From Rhizodiscina lignyota (Eukaryota; Ascomycota; Dothideomycetes; Aulographales; Rhizodiscinaceae), in NCBI GenBank assembly GCA_010015805.1, contig ML978137.1, positions 434,001 through 498,000 of the forward strand: a DNA stretch of 64,000 nucleotides, written 5' to 3'. Position 1 is the first letter of the stretch, and each line of letters opens with the position of its first letter. This document shows positions 1-11,109 of the stretch, piece by piece. The notes under the pieces were generated by a model. That model was given only the letters and a program-made list of their open reading frames with translations. It was not told where the DNA came from and made no database searches. A program made the translations under genes and the position numbers.

Positions 1-819
1 GTGTGTTTGTCTCCGTTTCGGCGGCTCGTATTCCGGGTCGAACATCTCCTCATCAGTAGCCGTTGAGAATCTTGAGTTCTTTCGCTGACGACTGCTCGGC
101 GCGGGCTGGATACCCAGCAATGTGAGCCGGCGCTCTCTAACCCGGTCCATGGCCGCCATGAAGACTTCCCAGAATTCGTCATCATTGCCACTGTCTTTGA
201 CCCCGGCTACGAAGACATAAGTATAGTTTTTCAACAAGTCCTCCAACAACGGCTCGGGGTACGGTTCGCGGTCGAGCGCTTCATAGTATTGCCTGCTTCT
301 GATAATGCAGTCTGCTAACCGGTACACCGCCTTCGGAGAAGACTCCTCCTTCTGGAAGTCACACACCTGGACGACGTTCCTGCCGTGGCCCAATATCCTC
401 TCGTTCCAGATCCTCACGCCCTCTGGCCAATCCGACTCGAGCAGCTCCTCTACAACCACCCTATCGCACCACCCTTCGATCGATGCTCGGTGCATGAACT
501 GAGTCTGGATCTGCGCAAACGCGGGGATGAAGCCGACTGCATTTGCGCCGAGCATGTATCTCTGAAGTGCGCCATCTTTGGGAGGCGGGCGTATCGGGAG
601 CGGCCAGGACTTTGTCTCGCCCGTAAGCCAGCGACGGGTTAGTTGGTGATAGTCGTAATATGACTTTGGTGTGTGCTCAGAAGGCTCTTTTAGCTTTCTG
701 GCGGCATCGGTGAAGATGCCTTCGATTTCGGCGCGGAAGGGGAGGTATGATTTCCATTGTGAGTACCATTTTGGTCGTGTGGAAGTTGAACTTGGCCCAG
801 GAGCTGGATCCGATGCCAT
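1..819 (-). CDS. Unrecognised protein, copy A of a tandem pair (3' end outside window)
   Basis: An uninterrupted frame starts at ATG 819 and runs off the window edge, giving at least 273 residues. I do not recognise the family. It shares a pattern with the next gene: an N-terminal block with WYSQW and LPFR, then RASIEGWC near residue 125, WPEGV near residue 145, and a block near residue 200 reading LLEDLLKNYTYVFVAG. After the shared region it has a basic tail with clusters RQRKNSR and PPKRRQ, which could form a bipartite nuclear localisation signal; the neighbour lacks this tail. No signal peptide or membrane segment is visible. The start is chosen because it lines up with the neighbour's start. 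Existence as a gene is well supported by the paralogy; function is unknown. Confidence 0.75.
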   Translation of the reverse strand, partial: MASDPAPGPSSTSTRPKWYSQWKSYLPFRAEIEGIFTDAARKLKEPSEHTPKSYYDYHQLTRRWLTGETKSWPLPIRPPPKDGALQRYMLGANAVGFIPAFAQIQTQFMHRASIEGWCDRVVVEELLESDWPEGVRIWNERILGHGRNVVQVCDFQKEESSPKAVYRLADCIIRSRQYYEALDREPYPEPLLEDLLKNYTYVFVAGVKDSGNDDEFWEVFMAAMDRVRERRLTLLGIQPAPSSRQRKNSRFSTATDEEMFDPEYEPPKRRQTH

Positions 820-1148
820 GATTGCTACTCTGCGGCGGTTGCAATTCTCTGGGTGGTTATCGAAACTGTCGAAAATCCAATGCAATATTTTCAACGGGAA
901 GCCAGTAGATTTTATCTCTTTTGTATTGAATTTCTACCTCTTCATTCCCAAAGTCTATCATCATATTTATGGCGTAACGTAGCATGCTCATGACCCAATG
1001 TAAAACCAGTGTGACAGAAACATTTCTAGGAAACGTTAGGTTGGCGCGTGGAAACCATCGGCAATTGGAAGCAACATGTCATTGAGTTATGATTCCGTAG
1101 TACAATCGGGCCCAGTCGCGCTTAGTGTTCTATCTGTGAAGGAAATGG
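820..1148. other. Spacer between the tandem paralogs
   Basis: About 330 bases between the 5' end of copy A and the 3' end of copy B. I see no further gene; it should hold the promoter of copy A. Confidence 0.6.
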
Positions 1149-1793
1149 TTACGCATGCAGGTGATTGCCGGCAGGTTGCACAGCCCTTGTCTCTCCCAAC
1201 ACTCTCCGAAAAGTTTGCCAGAACTGTTGATTGTGCTCCTCATCTGTAGGGCCGAAAATGAATACGTAAACGCAATGCTTCAAGAGGTCATCCACAAGAG
1301 CGTCGTAATAAAGATCGATCCCCTTAGACTCGCGCACAATCTTGATGTGCCCATCCCAATACATGCATACGGCCTTCGGATTGTTCTGCGAAAGGTCCAA
1401 CACCTTCACGCCTTCTGGCCATGCTGCCGCCTCTAACTTCTTAAGCAGTTCTGAAGAGCACCACCCTTCGATAGAGGCTCTGCCTAATAGTGACGCAGCA
1501 GGCATGTAAAACGTTGTGATGAACGAAGCATCAAGAGCTTCAAGAAGGATTGGAGCCATTCCTTCATCGTACACGGGGTGTGAGAGTATGTTGATCGGGA
1601 ACATCTTCACTTCCTGCCTGAGCCAGCTCCGCATGGCATCCGCAAATGCTTTTATCGTTGTTGGACCTTGCGCATCTCCTTTGCTGTTTTGGCCGAAGTA
1701 AGCCTGGTTCTTTCTATACCCTTCTAATTCCCGCCTGAACGGAAGGTGAGATCTCCATTCTTGATACCACGCTGGATGATTTTGCTTGGACAT
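1149..1793 (-). CDS. Unrecognised protein, copy B of a tandem pair
   Basis: A single-exon frame of 214 residues from ATG 1793. It matches copy A in order and spacing: PAWYQEWRSHLPFR at the start, RASIEGWC near residue 105, WPEGVKVLDL near residue 125, YYDALVDDLLKHCVYVFIFG near residue 170, then FWQTF. The conserved Trp and Pro residues suggest a small folded globular domain rather than a low-complexity protein. It ends shortly after the shared domain and has no basic tail. Same strand and adjacent position point to tandem duplication followed by strong divergence. The family is not one I can name, and no catalytic motif stands out. Confidence 0.75.
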   Translation of the reverse strand: MSKQNHPAWYQEWRSHLPFRRELEGYRKNQAYFGQNSKGDAQGPTTIKAFADAMRSWLRQEVKMFPINILSHPVYDEGMAPILLEALDASFITTFYMPAASLLGRASIEGWCSSELLKKLEAAAWPEGVKVLDLSQNNPKAVCMYWDGHIKIVRESKGIDLYYDALVDDLLKHCVYVFIFGPTDEEHNQQFWQTFRRVLGETRAVQPAGNHLHA

Positions 1794-3633
1794 CGTTGTT
1801 AACGGGATGAACTGGGGATATGTGAATATTTGTGTTTGAGACTGAGGGGAACGGTGGCAGGAGAACTTGGTACGGTATCCTTGAGAGAAGGTTTTATATC
1901 GTACGAGATTTGCGTGTTATAGGGCAACACTTTCATGAGCCGTAAAACCAAAGTTCTAGAATAGACGTTATTGATGCCCGCGGAGTAGGCTAAACGACCG
2001 AAGGCACAATAAATCAAGGTAGTGATGAAGTTTGGAGGAGAAAGCATTTCTTAGCCGCATCATGGTTCTTGTAATGCCCAATGTTTGCGTTGTGCCTGAA
2101 CAATGTTCTTGTAGATAAGACATTCGTTTACAATGAGAGAATCCACAATACGTGTGGTTGGCATTAAGGAAGTTGCCTACGTATCAGTCATTGGGTTTGT
2201 ATCGATGATATCGACCAGGCTGCTACGACGTTCATTCATGTCTTAGGCACTTGTGAAGACTTCTCCCTTTCATCTACCGGTGCAGTGTTGTTGAGTCTAG
2301 ACACGGAGAACATTATTCGGTTTTGCCGGCTTGAATCGTGTAGTCTTTGCAGACTATCCGGCATCAATCGGTGAAAAGATAGAGATTATGGTTGTCCAAT
2401 ATCTCTCGATCTTAGAGCGGAAATAAGTGATATCAGCGTGTGCTTCCTGGTGCCGTTTCATTAGCGGTTCTGATATCGACATGGCGAGAGCAGGGAACCT
2501 TCGAGATTTCAAAGACTTTATCGACGTTTCTATGAGAAATCAAGTGACAACGTGCTCCTCGTCGCCTTTGATAGGGGCTAGTCCTTCGAAGTACATTGCG
2601 CGACCACAAAATGCCTTCTTGTCGTTGATCTGTTGATGTAACCGGTCTTCGCCCGTGTGCAGGTTTGTTCAAGCTCGTCTCGTCAGGCTGAAAATCAAGT
2701 TGGTACACATATCATACTCTACATGTTCGACTCGGTGCTCCTCTTGAAAGGCTCAGCGGTTTGCCACGAGCCTCTTTGCCCTTGGAGGCTGTAGTCTAAA
2801 GATCCCGATTCTATCATGTCGTGACTATTTTTGATGGCTGCATGGGGCCGTCCTGGCGTGGAAGGCCAGCGGGCGGTACACGAGTCATGTTCGCGGCCTT
2901 CCGGGATCGGCGTGGGAGTGGGATGTGGTGGAAATGAACGTTCCAGCTGCCAAGGCCTCCTTCTCTTCTATCAACCTACGCATCCTCATCTCTCCTTACC
3001 CCCGCTCGTACAACTTCATGTCGATCAAAATGTCACGAAACATCTCTCGCGTGGCATGACAAAGATCCATTTGTGGCCATTTCATTGTCGGCCGTTGTTT
3101 CGAACCCCTCTCAAGCCCTCATGCAGCCTCGTGGTCTTGTAGACTTGGGGGCCATGAAATTGCGAGGTGCAGTCGTGGCTGAGTACCTACATGAACTTTC
3201 CTAAACGTGGAGTATTTTGAAATTCCTAAGGTGAACTTCGCCTCTTCAAACTGCGTCTGGGATAGGTTCTCTCGACGCCACAAGTGCTACTGTTGCTCTA
3301 TGATCCTGCAATGCCTCATGTACTCTGCAGTAGGATCTGATTTGAATCCATGCACCCTGCGAGCTTTCACTCAGCTTTCGTACTGCACATGAGGCAGACC
3401 TCCAAATTGCCAGAACTGAGTTTGACCTTCCAAATTTACTCATCTAGATGCTTTTTACCGTTGAGATGGTAAGGCTGTCGCTAGTATGATTGCCTCTTTC
3501 GTGAATTGCAGAGTATATATTCGTCTCAGTGAACGAACCTTCATGGCTCGCAGTGAACTGAGCATAACTACGTACATATATTCTACTTCATTCCTTTCTT
3601 TGTCTGGAGAATCATTAGTTTGACTGTCTCAAA
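1794..3633. other. Long spacer, no supported gene
   Basis: About 1.8 kb. The short open frames on both strands (for instance around 2433-2708 minus and 2831-3142 plus) show no recognisable domain and no splice-compatible continuation. The right end must hold the promoter of the secreted protein gene that follows. Confidence 0.5.
3514..3520 (+). promoter_or_regulatory. Possible TATA element
   Basis: A TATATAT run about 115 bases upstream of the ATG at 3634, a reasonable place for a core promoter. Based on position and composition only. Confidence 0.3.
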
Positions 3634-5355
3634 ATGTCATTCGTTACTGTGCTTACTTTTCGTCTTCTCGCCCTATTTGTCGGAATCAGTCATGCGTTGG
3701 AACTGCAGCCTATCCGTCAAGGGATAGGACACAACGATAAACATCATTCATTTGACAAACGCGACTTTTCGGCGCTTGACCTTTCCAGCGCAGAGACATT
3801 CCTGTGGGGTGCTCCTGGTATGATCCCGTAAATTATATTTTACTGTTTGTTTGTCTAATTGGAGATCTAGGTCAATCCGAAACGACTATCGCCAACTTGA
3901 CCGTTTTCATGCCTGGTGACAATGAGAACATTCTTTCTCTGGAGAAACTCAATAGCGTCCTGACTGCGGTCCACTGTTACCCAAGCGAACTGGCCCTCGG
4001 TTTCGAGAGCGATTCATCCTTTGCATACGCCAAAGGCGTATGGGACTGGGTCAATGGAGCGGACAACCACACATTCCTTCTTGTTGCCGGAGCAGGCGAC
4101 TGTGGCAGAAACTCGCGCAGAATTCCTTATCAAGTCTCTTCAATCAGCTACGACGAAGCAAGGAATGTCGCCCACCTTCATGGCACTGAAGGCTCGTGGA
4201 AAGATCTCGCGCATACATATGAGATGCACGTTGGTCGTGTTCCAATGTCCGACAGTTTCAACGTGACGAAGCGGGACTACACGAAGGATGAAACGATGGA
4301 CCTGAACCATGACCTCTCATTCCAGACGACCGTTAGTACCGGACCACTGTCCGGAACCCTCGTTTGCAATCCTTGTGGCACTACTGGTACTATGGATTTT
4401 GATTTCACCATTAAAACAACACTTCTTATTCCAACCGACGTGCAGCTGCAAATGCAACTTCAGGGTGTCTCGGCATACGCAAGCATCAAACTGACTGCCA
4501 CTAGCAACTTTGGTACGAAGATCCCAGTATTCAGGAAGTCGCTGTTCAAGATTCCATTGGATGGTATTAGTATTCCGGAAATTCTCACCTTTGGCCCGGC
4601 CATTGACATTCAAGTCGGGGCCGACTTTACACCTTTCGAGGGTAGCATCTCTTTACTTACTGGTGCCACGGCAACTATCCCAGACGACTCTTTTGTGCAA
4701 GTGGATTTACTTGATCCATCTAACGACCAAGGGTCTGGCTGGAGCCCCAGCATATCGACACAAGATACCACAATCCAGGCGCAGGCGGACATGGATCTAA
4801 AGGCTTTCTTCATGCCATCTCTCGAGCTGGAGGCAGAGGTCCTAGGTAGGCTGCTAACTGATCTTCACGAGTTTGCAGACCTGCGCTGACATTGAACTCT
4901 AGGCATCGGTCTTGAGACTGGCCTGCAGTTCCAGATGCCGTACGTCGATGTGAAAGCAGCTGTCATTGACTGTAAGTTACACAGGCCATTGTATAGACGT
5001 ATTCCTGCTAACACTGTCATCAGCGCCTGGTGGCGGCGCCTGTTCACTCGGCGATTCATATCAAGCAGCTCTCAAGGTCACTCCTACTTGGGGGTTTGCC
5101 ATCAAGTTCAATGCAGGCACTGTCAGCGGTGTTGGGCCGATTGATATCACGCTCGGAAATGCAGCATGGCCAATTGGCAATCCTTTGTGCTACGGATTCG
5201 ACCCTGTCAGTTCCAGTCCAACGACAATGGTGACATCGGTTGTTTCTACTTCTCCCTCGCCCACTGGCGCCGGGCCGTCACCGTCGTCCGGCTTTAGCTC
5301 GGTACCATTCTCAAACTCTACTGTACAAAGACGAGAGATGAGAGTACGATCTTAA
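3634..5355 (+). CDS. Secreted DUF7029/DUF7223-like protein
   Basis: Four exons (3634-3817, 3871-4845, 4903-4971, 5024-5355) give 519 residues; each join uses GT-AG and keeps phase. Residues 1-20 form a signal peptide (hydrophobic FRLLALFVGISHA). A dibasic KR at about residue 48 may be a processing site. Then comes a fungal secreted-protein domain with LDLSSAETFLWGAPG, WDWVNGADNHTFLLV and YDEARNVAHL, followed by a beta-rich half with a CNPCG motif. The end is a Ser/Pro/Thr-rich tail. The order resembles the paired DUF7029 and DUF7223 domains I recall from mould proteins; function is unknown and probably extracellular or cell-wall. No hydrophobic GPI signal is seen at the C terminus. The family name is from memory and should be confirmed. 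Confidence 0.8.
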
Positions 5356-6016
5356 AGTTTATGCGGTTACCTGTTTCTCTTTACTTTCTGGCGTCCAAGA
5401 GGGTCTTTTAATCGCATTGCACGCTTCAGTGCACAAAAGGCTAGGGCAACATCGGAGTACAAATGGTTGAACTCGGATCTATTTCACACGCGTCAGCCTT
5501 GCTAGATCTAGATTTATCGTTTATCGGAATGGGAATAAAAGGCAAAAGCCCAAGATCTGTGCGGCGATCATTCCATGTGAGACTGAATCCTACATATCCG
5601 TCTCACGGGTATGGTGGTAGCACGGATACTGTAGCTGACTACTCTTGCACCCGGCATACCATTATGGCCGTGACAGCTGAATCAGCCGCTATGAGGTGCA
5701 GTGCTCACCGGGACGTCGGCATTGATATGAATTAAATCCACGGTGTAATAGGGAAAATGCAACTAGATACATCAGGCTTGGCCTTCTCCAATTGCAGAGC
5801 TGCACTCGGCGTCGGAGGAGCCGACCTCGGCAAAAGTGCAGCGGTTGGTGACTTTGAGCGGAAAGCACGCAGCCTTCCTTCGTGAGCCTCCAGAGAAATT
5901 TCTTTTCGTTTGTCCTTCAAGCATTCTTTTATAGGAACGCAACCATTCCTCTAGACATTTGACGTCTTGGCTGTACCCCGAGCTTCCTCAGCTCATCAAG
6001 CACAACCAGCAAGCCA
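5356..6016. other. Spacer and promoter of the acyl-CoA synthetase
   Basis: About 660 bases between two genes on the same strand. Small frames on the minus strand are unconvincing. Nothing further seen. Confidence 0.5.
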
Positions 6017-8147
6017 ATGGCTCTTGGTACGATTGCCCCGCGCGCCACATGGCTTCCCTCCACATTCCCCAGATAAGGCGAAACTGACAGCTCCTTAGCA
6101 ACGTCTGCGGTTGCTGGCGGCGCCGCCATTGCTGCGTACTTGAATGCCAAATATCACATCGCACAAGACGTCAGCGGCATACGGCGAGTAAAGCGTTCTG
6201 AGAGGGAATACCAAAAACGCTGTGGGTTTCCGTCTCTTTGAATTCCATCCTCGGCCTCGTGACGGAATTGGCGCCACGAGTCATGTCATTTTTCCCGGTC
6301 TTTCTCGGGCCAATTGCTGATTCTCCACAGTAAAAGAAAACCGCATTTCGCCCTGGTACATTTTCGCCGAAAGTGCAAAGAAATACCCATCGAACCGTGC
6401 AATCTGGTCACGCGCTGGCTGCTACACGTACGCCGAGCTGCACGACCAGTGTGCGAGGTACGCGCAATGGCTGCTCGAGCAGGGAATCGAGCCGGGCGAT
6501 CTGGTCGGCATGTATCTATACAACAGCCCTGAATTCATTATGCTTTGGTTCGCCATGCTATGCATCGGAGCTGCGCCTGCTTTCCTAAATTACAACTTAG
6601 AAGGCAGAGCGTTGTCTCACTGTCTGGAAGTCTGTGAGACTAAATTGATCATTGTTGAAGACGAGGAAGGCTGCAAGAGGAGGGTTGATGGTATCAAAGC
6701 AGAGCTTGAAGGCAAAGGGACAAGAATTGCCATACTAGACAAGAAGTTGAAGGCCGAGATTGCATCACGACCCGCCATTGTTCCTGGAGATGAGTACCGG
6801 GCAGGTGTAAAGCCAACCTTCCCGTATTCCTTGATCTACACTTCGTAAGTCCCGCCCTCTCATGTCAGAAATTTTATCATGTTAATATGCAGTAGCGGAA
6901 CAACTGGTTTACCAAAGGGCTGTCCGTTTACCACCTCTCGTTTGAACCTTCTCGGCACCCATATAAAACGGCAGTTCGAAGACAAGCCGGGCGTCGACTG
7001 CTGGTACTGTCCTATGCCTCTTTACCACGGTACTGGTGCTATAACATCTTCTTGTGCGCTTATTTCTGGTATTGGGATCGCCATAGCGCCTCGTTTCTCT
7101 GTCTCTGGATTTTGGCCCGACATTCACGACTCTGGTGCTACATGGTTCATCTACGTTGGCGAAACCGCACGATACTTGCTCAATGCCCCTCCTCACCCTC
7201 TTGAGCGAGCACACAAGCTACGCGGTGCGTACGGAAACGGCTTGAGGCCCGACATATGGCAAAAATTCCAAGAGCGCTTCAATGTCCCGGAGATTGGAGA
7301 GTTTTTCAATAGCTCTGAAGGCATGTTCTCATTAATCAATTGGGATAGGGGTCCGTACAGAGCGCAGTGTGTTGGCCAGCATGGTCTGATCTGGAGGGCT
7401 ATGCTGTACAACACCTACATCCCACTCAAGATTGACCACGATACTGGCGACATTTGGCGGGATCCGAAGACAGGTTTCGCGAAACGGATGCCATACGAAG
7501 AGGGTGGCGAGATCGTCGTCAAGGTACCTAATAAAGCTGCATTCGGAGGATACTGGCGAAATGCATCGGCTACGAATAAGAAGTTCGCCCAAGACGTGTT
7601 TGTGAAGGGCGACTTGTACTACAGGACAGGAGATGCTCTGAAACGGAGTAGCGATGGGAAGTGGTTCTTCATGGATAGACTTGGGGACACATTCAGGTGG
7701 AAGTCCGAGAACGTGTCCACAGCTGAGGTATCTGAATGCATTGGCAGATTCCCGGGAGTCGCCGAGGCGAACGTCTACGGAGTACTAGTACCGAACCATG
7801 AAGGAAGAGCTGGTTGTGCGGCACTCCATATTGAAGAAGCCACATTCCCAAAGACTGCTGCCGGAACGCCGGACTACGACGCGCTGCTCCGCTATACACA
7901 AGAACGGCTGCCGCGTTATGCCGTACCTGTTTTCTTGAGGGTAGTGAAGACGAGCACCCATATTCATAATCACAAGCAGAACAAAGTACCTCTGCGGAAA
8001 GAAGGAGTGGACCCGAAACTCATTGGCACAGAGGTGCCTTCTGGAAAGGAGGACATTTTCCTCTGGCATCGACCCGGGAGCTCGACATTCGAGCCGTTTA
8101 TGGCGTCAGACTGGCAAAATCTCGAAACATCGAAAGCGAGATTGTGA
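6017..8147 (+). CDS. FAT1: FAT1-type fatty acid transporter / very long-chain acyl-CoA synthetase
   Basis: An ATP-dependent enzyme of the AMP-binding superfamily that activates long or very long-chain fatty acids to CoA esters. Four exons (6017-6026, 6099-6221, 6331-6844, 6896-8147) give 632 residues. Exon 1 is only 10 bases; it is inferred because the N-terminal helix (AGGAAIAAYLNAKYHIA) otherwise has no start codon. Visible motifs: YTYAELHDQCARYAQWLLEQ, the ATP/AMP signature IYTSGTTGLPKG across the last junction, the FNSSEG block and YYRTGDALKR with DRLGDTFRWKSENVST. The last three residues, ARL, fit a variant PTS1 peroxisomal signal. The last intron ends in two possible AGs three bases apart (6892 and 6895); the second gives the canonical motif. 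Its 3' end converges on the GH92 gene. Confidence 0.92.
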
Positions 8148-8392
8148 TTTCGATTGGTCGAGGATACCTTTAGAAGAGGTAAGGAGCATCTGATCAGTAA
8201 TAGATGGCGCTATGGGAGAAGAATCTGCATCTATGATTTTCAGCACAGAGTGGTACAGTCTCTGAGATGTCGAAGCTGGATATTCAAATTTTCTGCACAT
8301 CTTGGAAACTGCACAAGTAGCCCAAGCAAGAGATATAAAGAACCCTTGGCTTAGTTTAAGTACAGAATTTGTGCTACGAACATGCCAGAATC

Positions 8393-11109
8393 TTACAAGT
8401 CTAGCACAAAATGCCCCGGACTTGGCGGCAGCTCCTCGGTATCCCATCCGGCCGGCTCGCTCCCAAGCACAAACTCCAACGATCCTCCATCTTTCAGATC
8501 GTCATGGCTCAACCAACTCTTATCCCATTTCTTCCCATTCACCTTCAAACTCTGCACGTAAAAGCTATCCTCACCCAACCCCTTTGCCGTAACAGTAAGC
8601 ACCTTCCCCTCCAGCCCAACTCTCATCTCATACCTTTCGAACATCGGCGCAAGGATGAGGTACACGGGTTGCGTAGCGACAGGATACAGACCTACCATCT
8701 GCCAAACGAGCCATGAATCCAAGGCGCCACCATCAGAGTTACCGGGGAGCCCAGAGGGTCCGTCATTGTAGTACTGGTCCACAATCTGGCGGCTGCGGAG
8801 GACGGACTTGTGCTGCCGTTGGGGCAGGTAGTTGTACAGGAAAGGGGTAGCAAAACTTGGTTCGTTTCCCTATGAGGAAGTTTGTTAGCCGCACTGTTGT
8901 GATTCTTGGAAAAGCTTCAGAAAATGATTAATGAATCATGCAATGCTTACGGGGTTAAAGAGCGTGCTTTGTCCAGCGCCGTTAGAGCCCGCTTCTCCGA
9001 CTCCACTGCCTGCAGCTCCAGGCAAAAACATGGTATCCAGACGGGCTTCCGTAGTGTTTGGCCCACCCATGAATGCAACCAGCGTCTGCATGTCATGCGG
9101 TACAGTCCAGCTGTACTCCCACCCGAGAGCCTCGTACGTATATCCGTTAGTTTCGCAGAATCCGGGACATATAGCCGGGTTGTAATCGTGATCCCGAGTG
9201 CCATTGGCCCACAGAGGCGCGACAAACCCGGTAAAGTTCAAACTTTTCAGCTTCGGGTCCCATTGGTGTTGCCAGCCTGCGGATCTCTTGAGGTATTTGT
9301 GATAATCGCCTGGAGCAATCTCCTTCGCAACTTGCGAGAGAGAGAAATCGTTCAGAGAGTATTCAATTGTTTTACTAATGCTGAGGTCATAGTTCGGAGT
9401 GAGGAAACCGTACTTGAGCCAATCCGGCAGAGCACCACGACCTTCCATTGTACTGCTTAGTGGAGACCCAGTGTCCCAGTTATTCCAAGGTGTTAGCTCA
9501 GCATTAGTCTTCATGGCCATGTATCCATCAGTCCAGTTAATGCCACCTTGCAGGCCCTTGACGAAGGCGTCGGCAAGGACATTGTCTGAGTTGCTCCCGC
9601 CTTGAACCTGGCCGTTTGCGTTCCCTGACCGGCCGTCGGGCATAAACTGCTCATGGCGCCAAATATCTATTAAGGATCGCACCATACCAATGGAGCGGTC
9701 GGTGGATATCAGAGTCCATAGGCTATTTAAGCATCGAAATGTGTCCCAGAGAGTGTAGAAATCATCGTAAGACGGTTCGGAGGTCTCCCAGTTTGCATTT
9801 TCCCCGGTGCGGTCGGTTGGCATGAGGTGCGTATGGTAGAGCGCTGTGTAGAACATCCGGAGTCTCATCTTGTTTGAAGTGTCGCTAATAGATATCTTAG
9901 TCATGATATCCTCCCAACTGTTTTGTGCGCTTTCGACGGTTTTTGGGAAGTCCCAATGGGGTAATTCTTGGTCAATGTGGCGACAGGCGTTGTCAATTGA
10001 AACGAAAGAAATTCCAATTTTCGACTGGAGTGCTGTCACACTTGAGTCAAATGTGAATAGTGACCCAACTCTCTTGCCGTAATTGTAATATGGTGGCCCT
10101 CCACTTGCAGATGACTCGTTGCCGAATGTGGGTTCCGCATGGAGATCCGATGGGTAGAAAAAGTCTGTGTAAGGTCCCGTAAATGTTCTACTTGACGATG
10201 CCGGAGTGCTGAATCGACCACAGAAGTAGATCCGGTAGTTTGGAATATGACTAAAACCACCACGATAAATTCCAGAACCGGTATACTGCGAGCCATCGGG
10301 AGAGACCTGGATGTCGCCATTACTGTAGGCCTGAGCTTGATTATAACCACCAGGCAATGGAAGATAGTGAGATACATCGACAAGAATATGCTTTTCACTG
10401 CTGCGTGGGAACGAGTACTTCAGGAATCCAACATGGCTTGTTGCGGTGAGTTCTGTTTCAATGCCGTTCTTGAAAGTCGATCGGTAGTAGCCAACCTCTG
10501 CTTGGTCGTGCTGAGATCGTGGTTGAGCATACGTAAGATTGTCAACAACATTGACTCCATGGAGAGTGGCAAGTGGCATTTGCGCCACTACCCCATATAC
10601 CGGCCCTCCTCCAGTTCCAGACACATGTGTGAGCGAGAATGCGGCAACATCCCCATCAGGCAAGTATCCAGCATTAGCATTGATGCTAGTATTCTGTTGT
10701 AAAGGAAATGAATTAGTTAACCAGCAAAAGTTCAAGCAAAGATTTGGAAGAAATTGTCCGAGTGACTTAATCGCTCAGCGAATAGAACATATTATTATAC
10801 AGAAAAAGAACGAACGCAATTGGAACAGTAATTCCAAGGTGCAAGTAATGGCTTTCAAAAGTATACTTGGCTCGATCTGATACAAGTGTGATGCGTAATA
10901 ATAGAAAGAGTACTTACAGCCGAAGTCAGGTCAGGACCAATTTTGACCATGCCAAAAGGGACTGCGGCACCAGGAAACGTATTACCGCCGTTGAAGCCAG
11001 TGCCAGGCACTTCTCCTTCTGTTCCTATGAAAGGATCGACATAATTGATGAGTCGTGCAAGTGTAACTATTGCTTGAATGCTCAAGATGAGGAGGTGAGA
11101 ACGCCACAT
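8393..11109 (-). CDS. Secreted GH92 alpha-1,2-mannosidase
   Basis: Three exons (11109-10918, 10693-8951, 8869-8393) give 803 residues; both introns are in phase 0 with GTAAG donors. Residues 1-19 form a signal peptide. Family GH92 cleaves terminal alpha-mannose from N-glycans and mannans using calcium and an inverting mechanism. Family motifs in order: YVDPFIGTEG at the mature N terminus, FPGAAVPFGMVKIGPD, FSLTHVSGTGGGPVYG, LWDTFR in the middle, and near the C terminus GNEPSFATPFLYNYLPQ, then GNSDGGALDSWLVWQMVGLYP. The latter motif has the form used by secreted fungal members rather than the bacterial DDxGxMSAW form. The length is normal. The protein probably acts outside the cell on mannoproteins. 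Confidence 0.93.

Noticed and set aside
8906-9460. 184-codon frame on the plus strand
   Set aside because: Antisense shadow of the GH92 gene.
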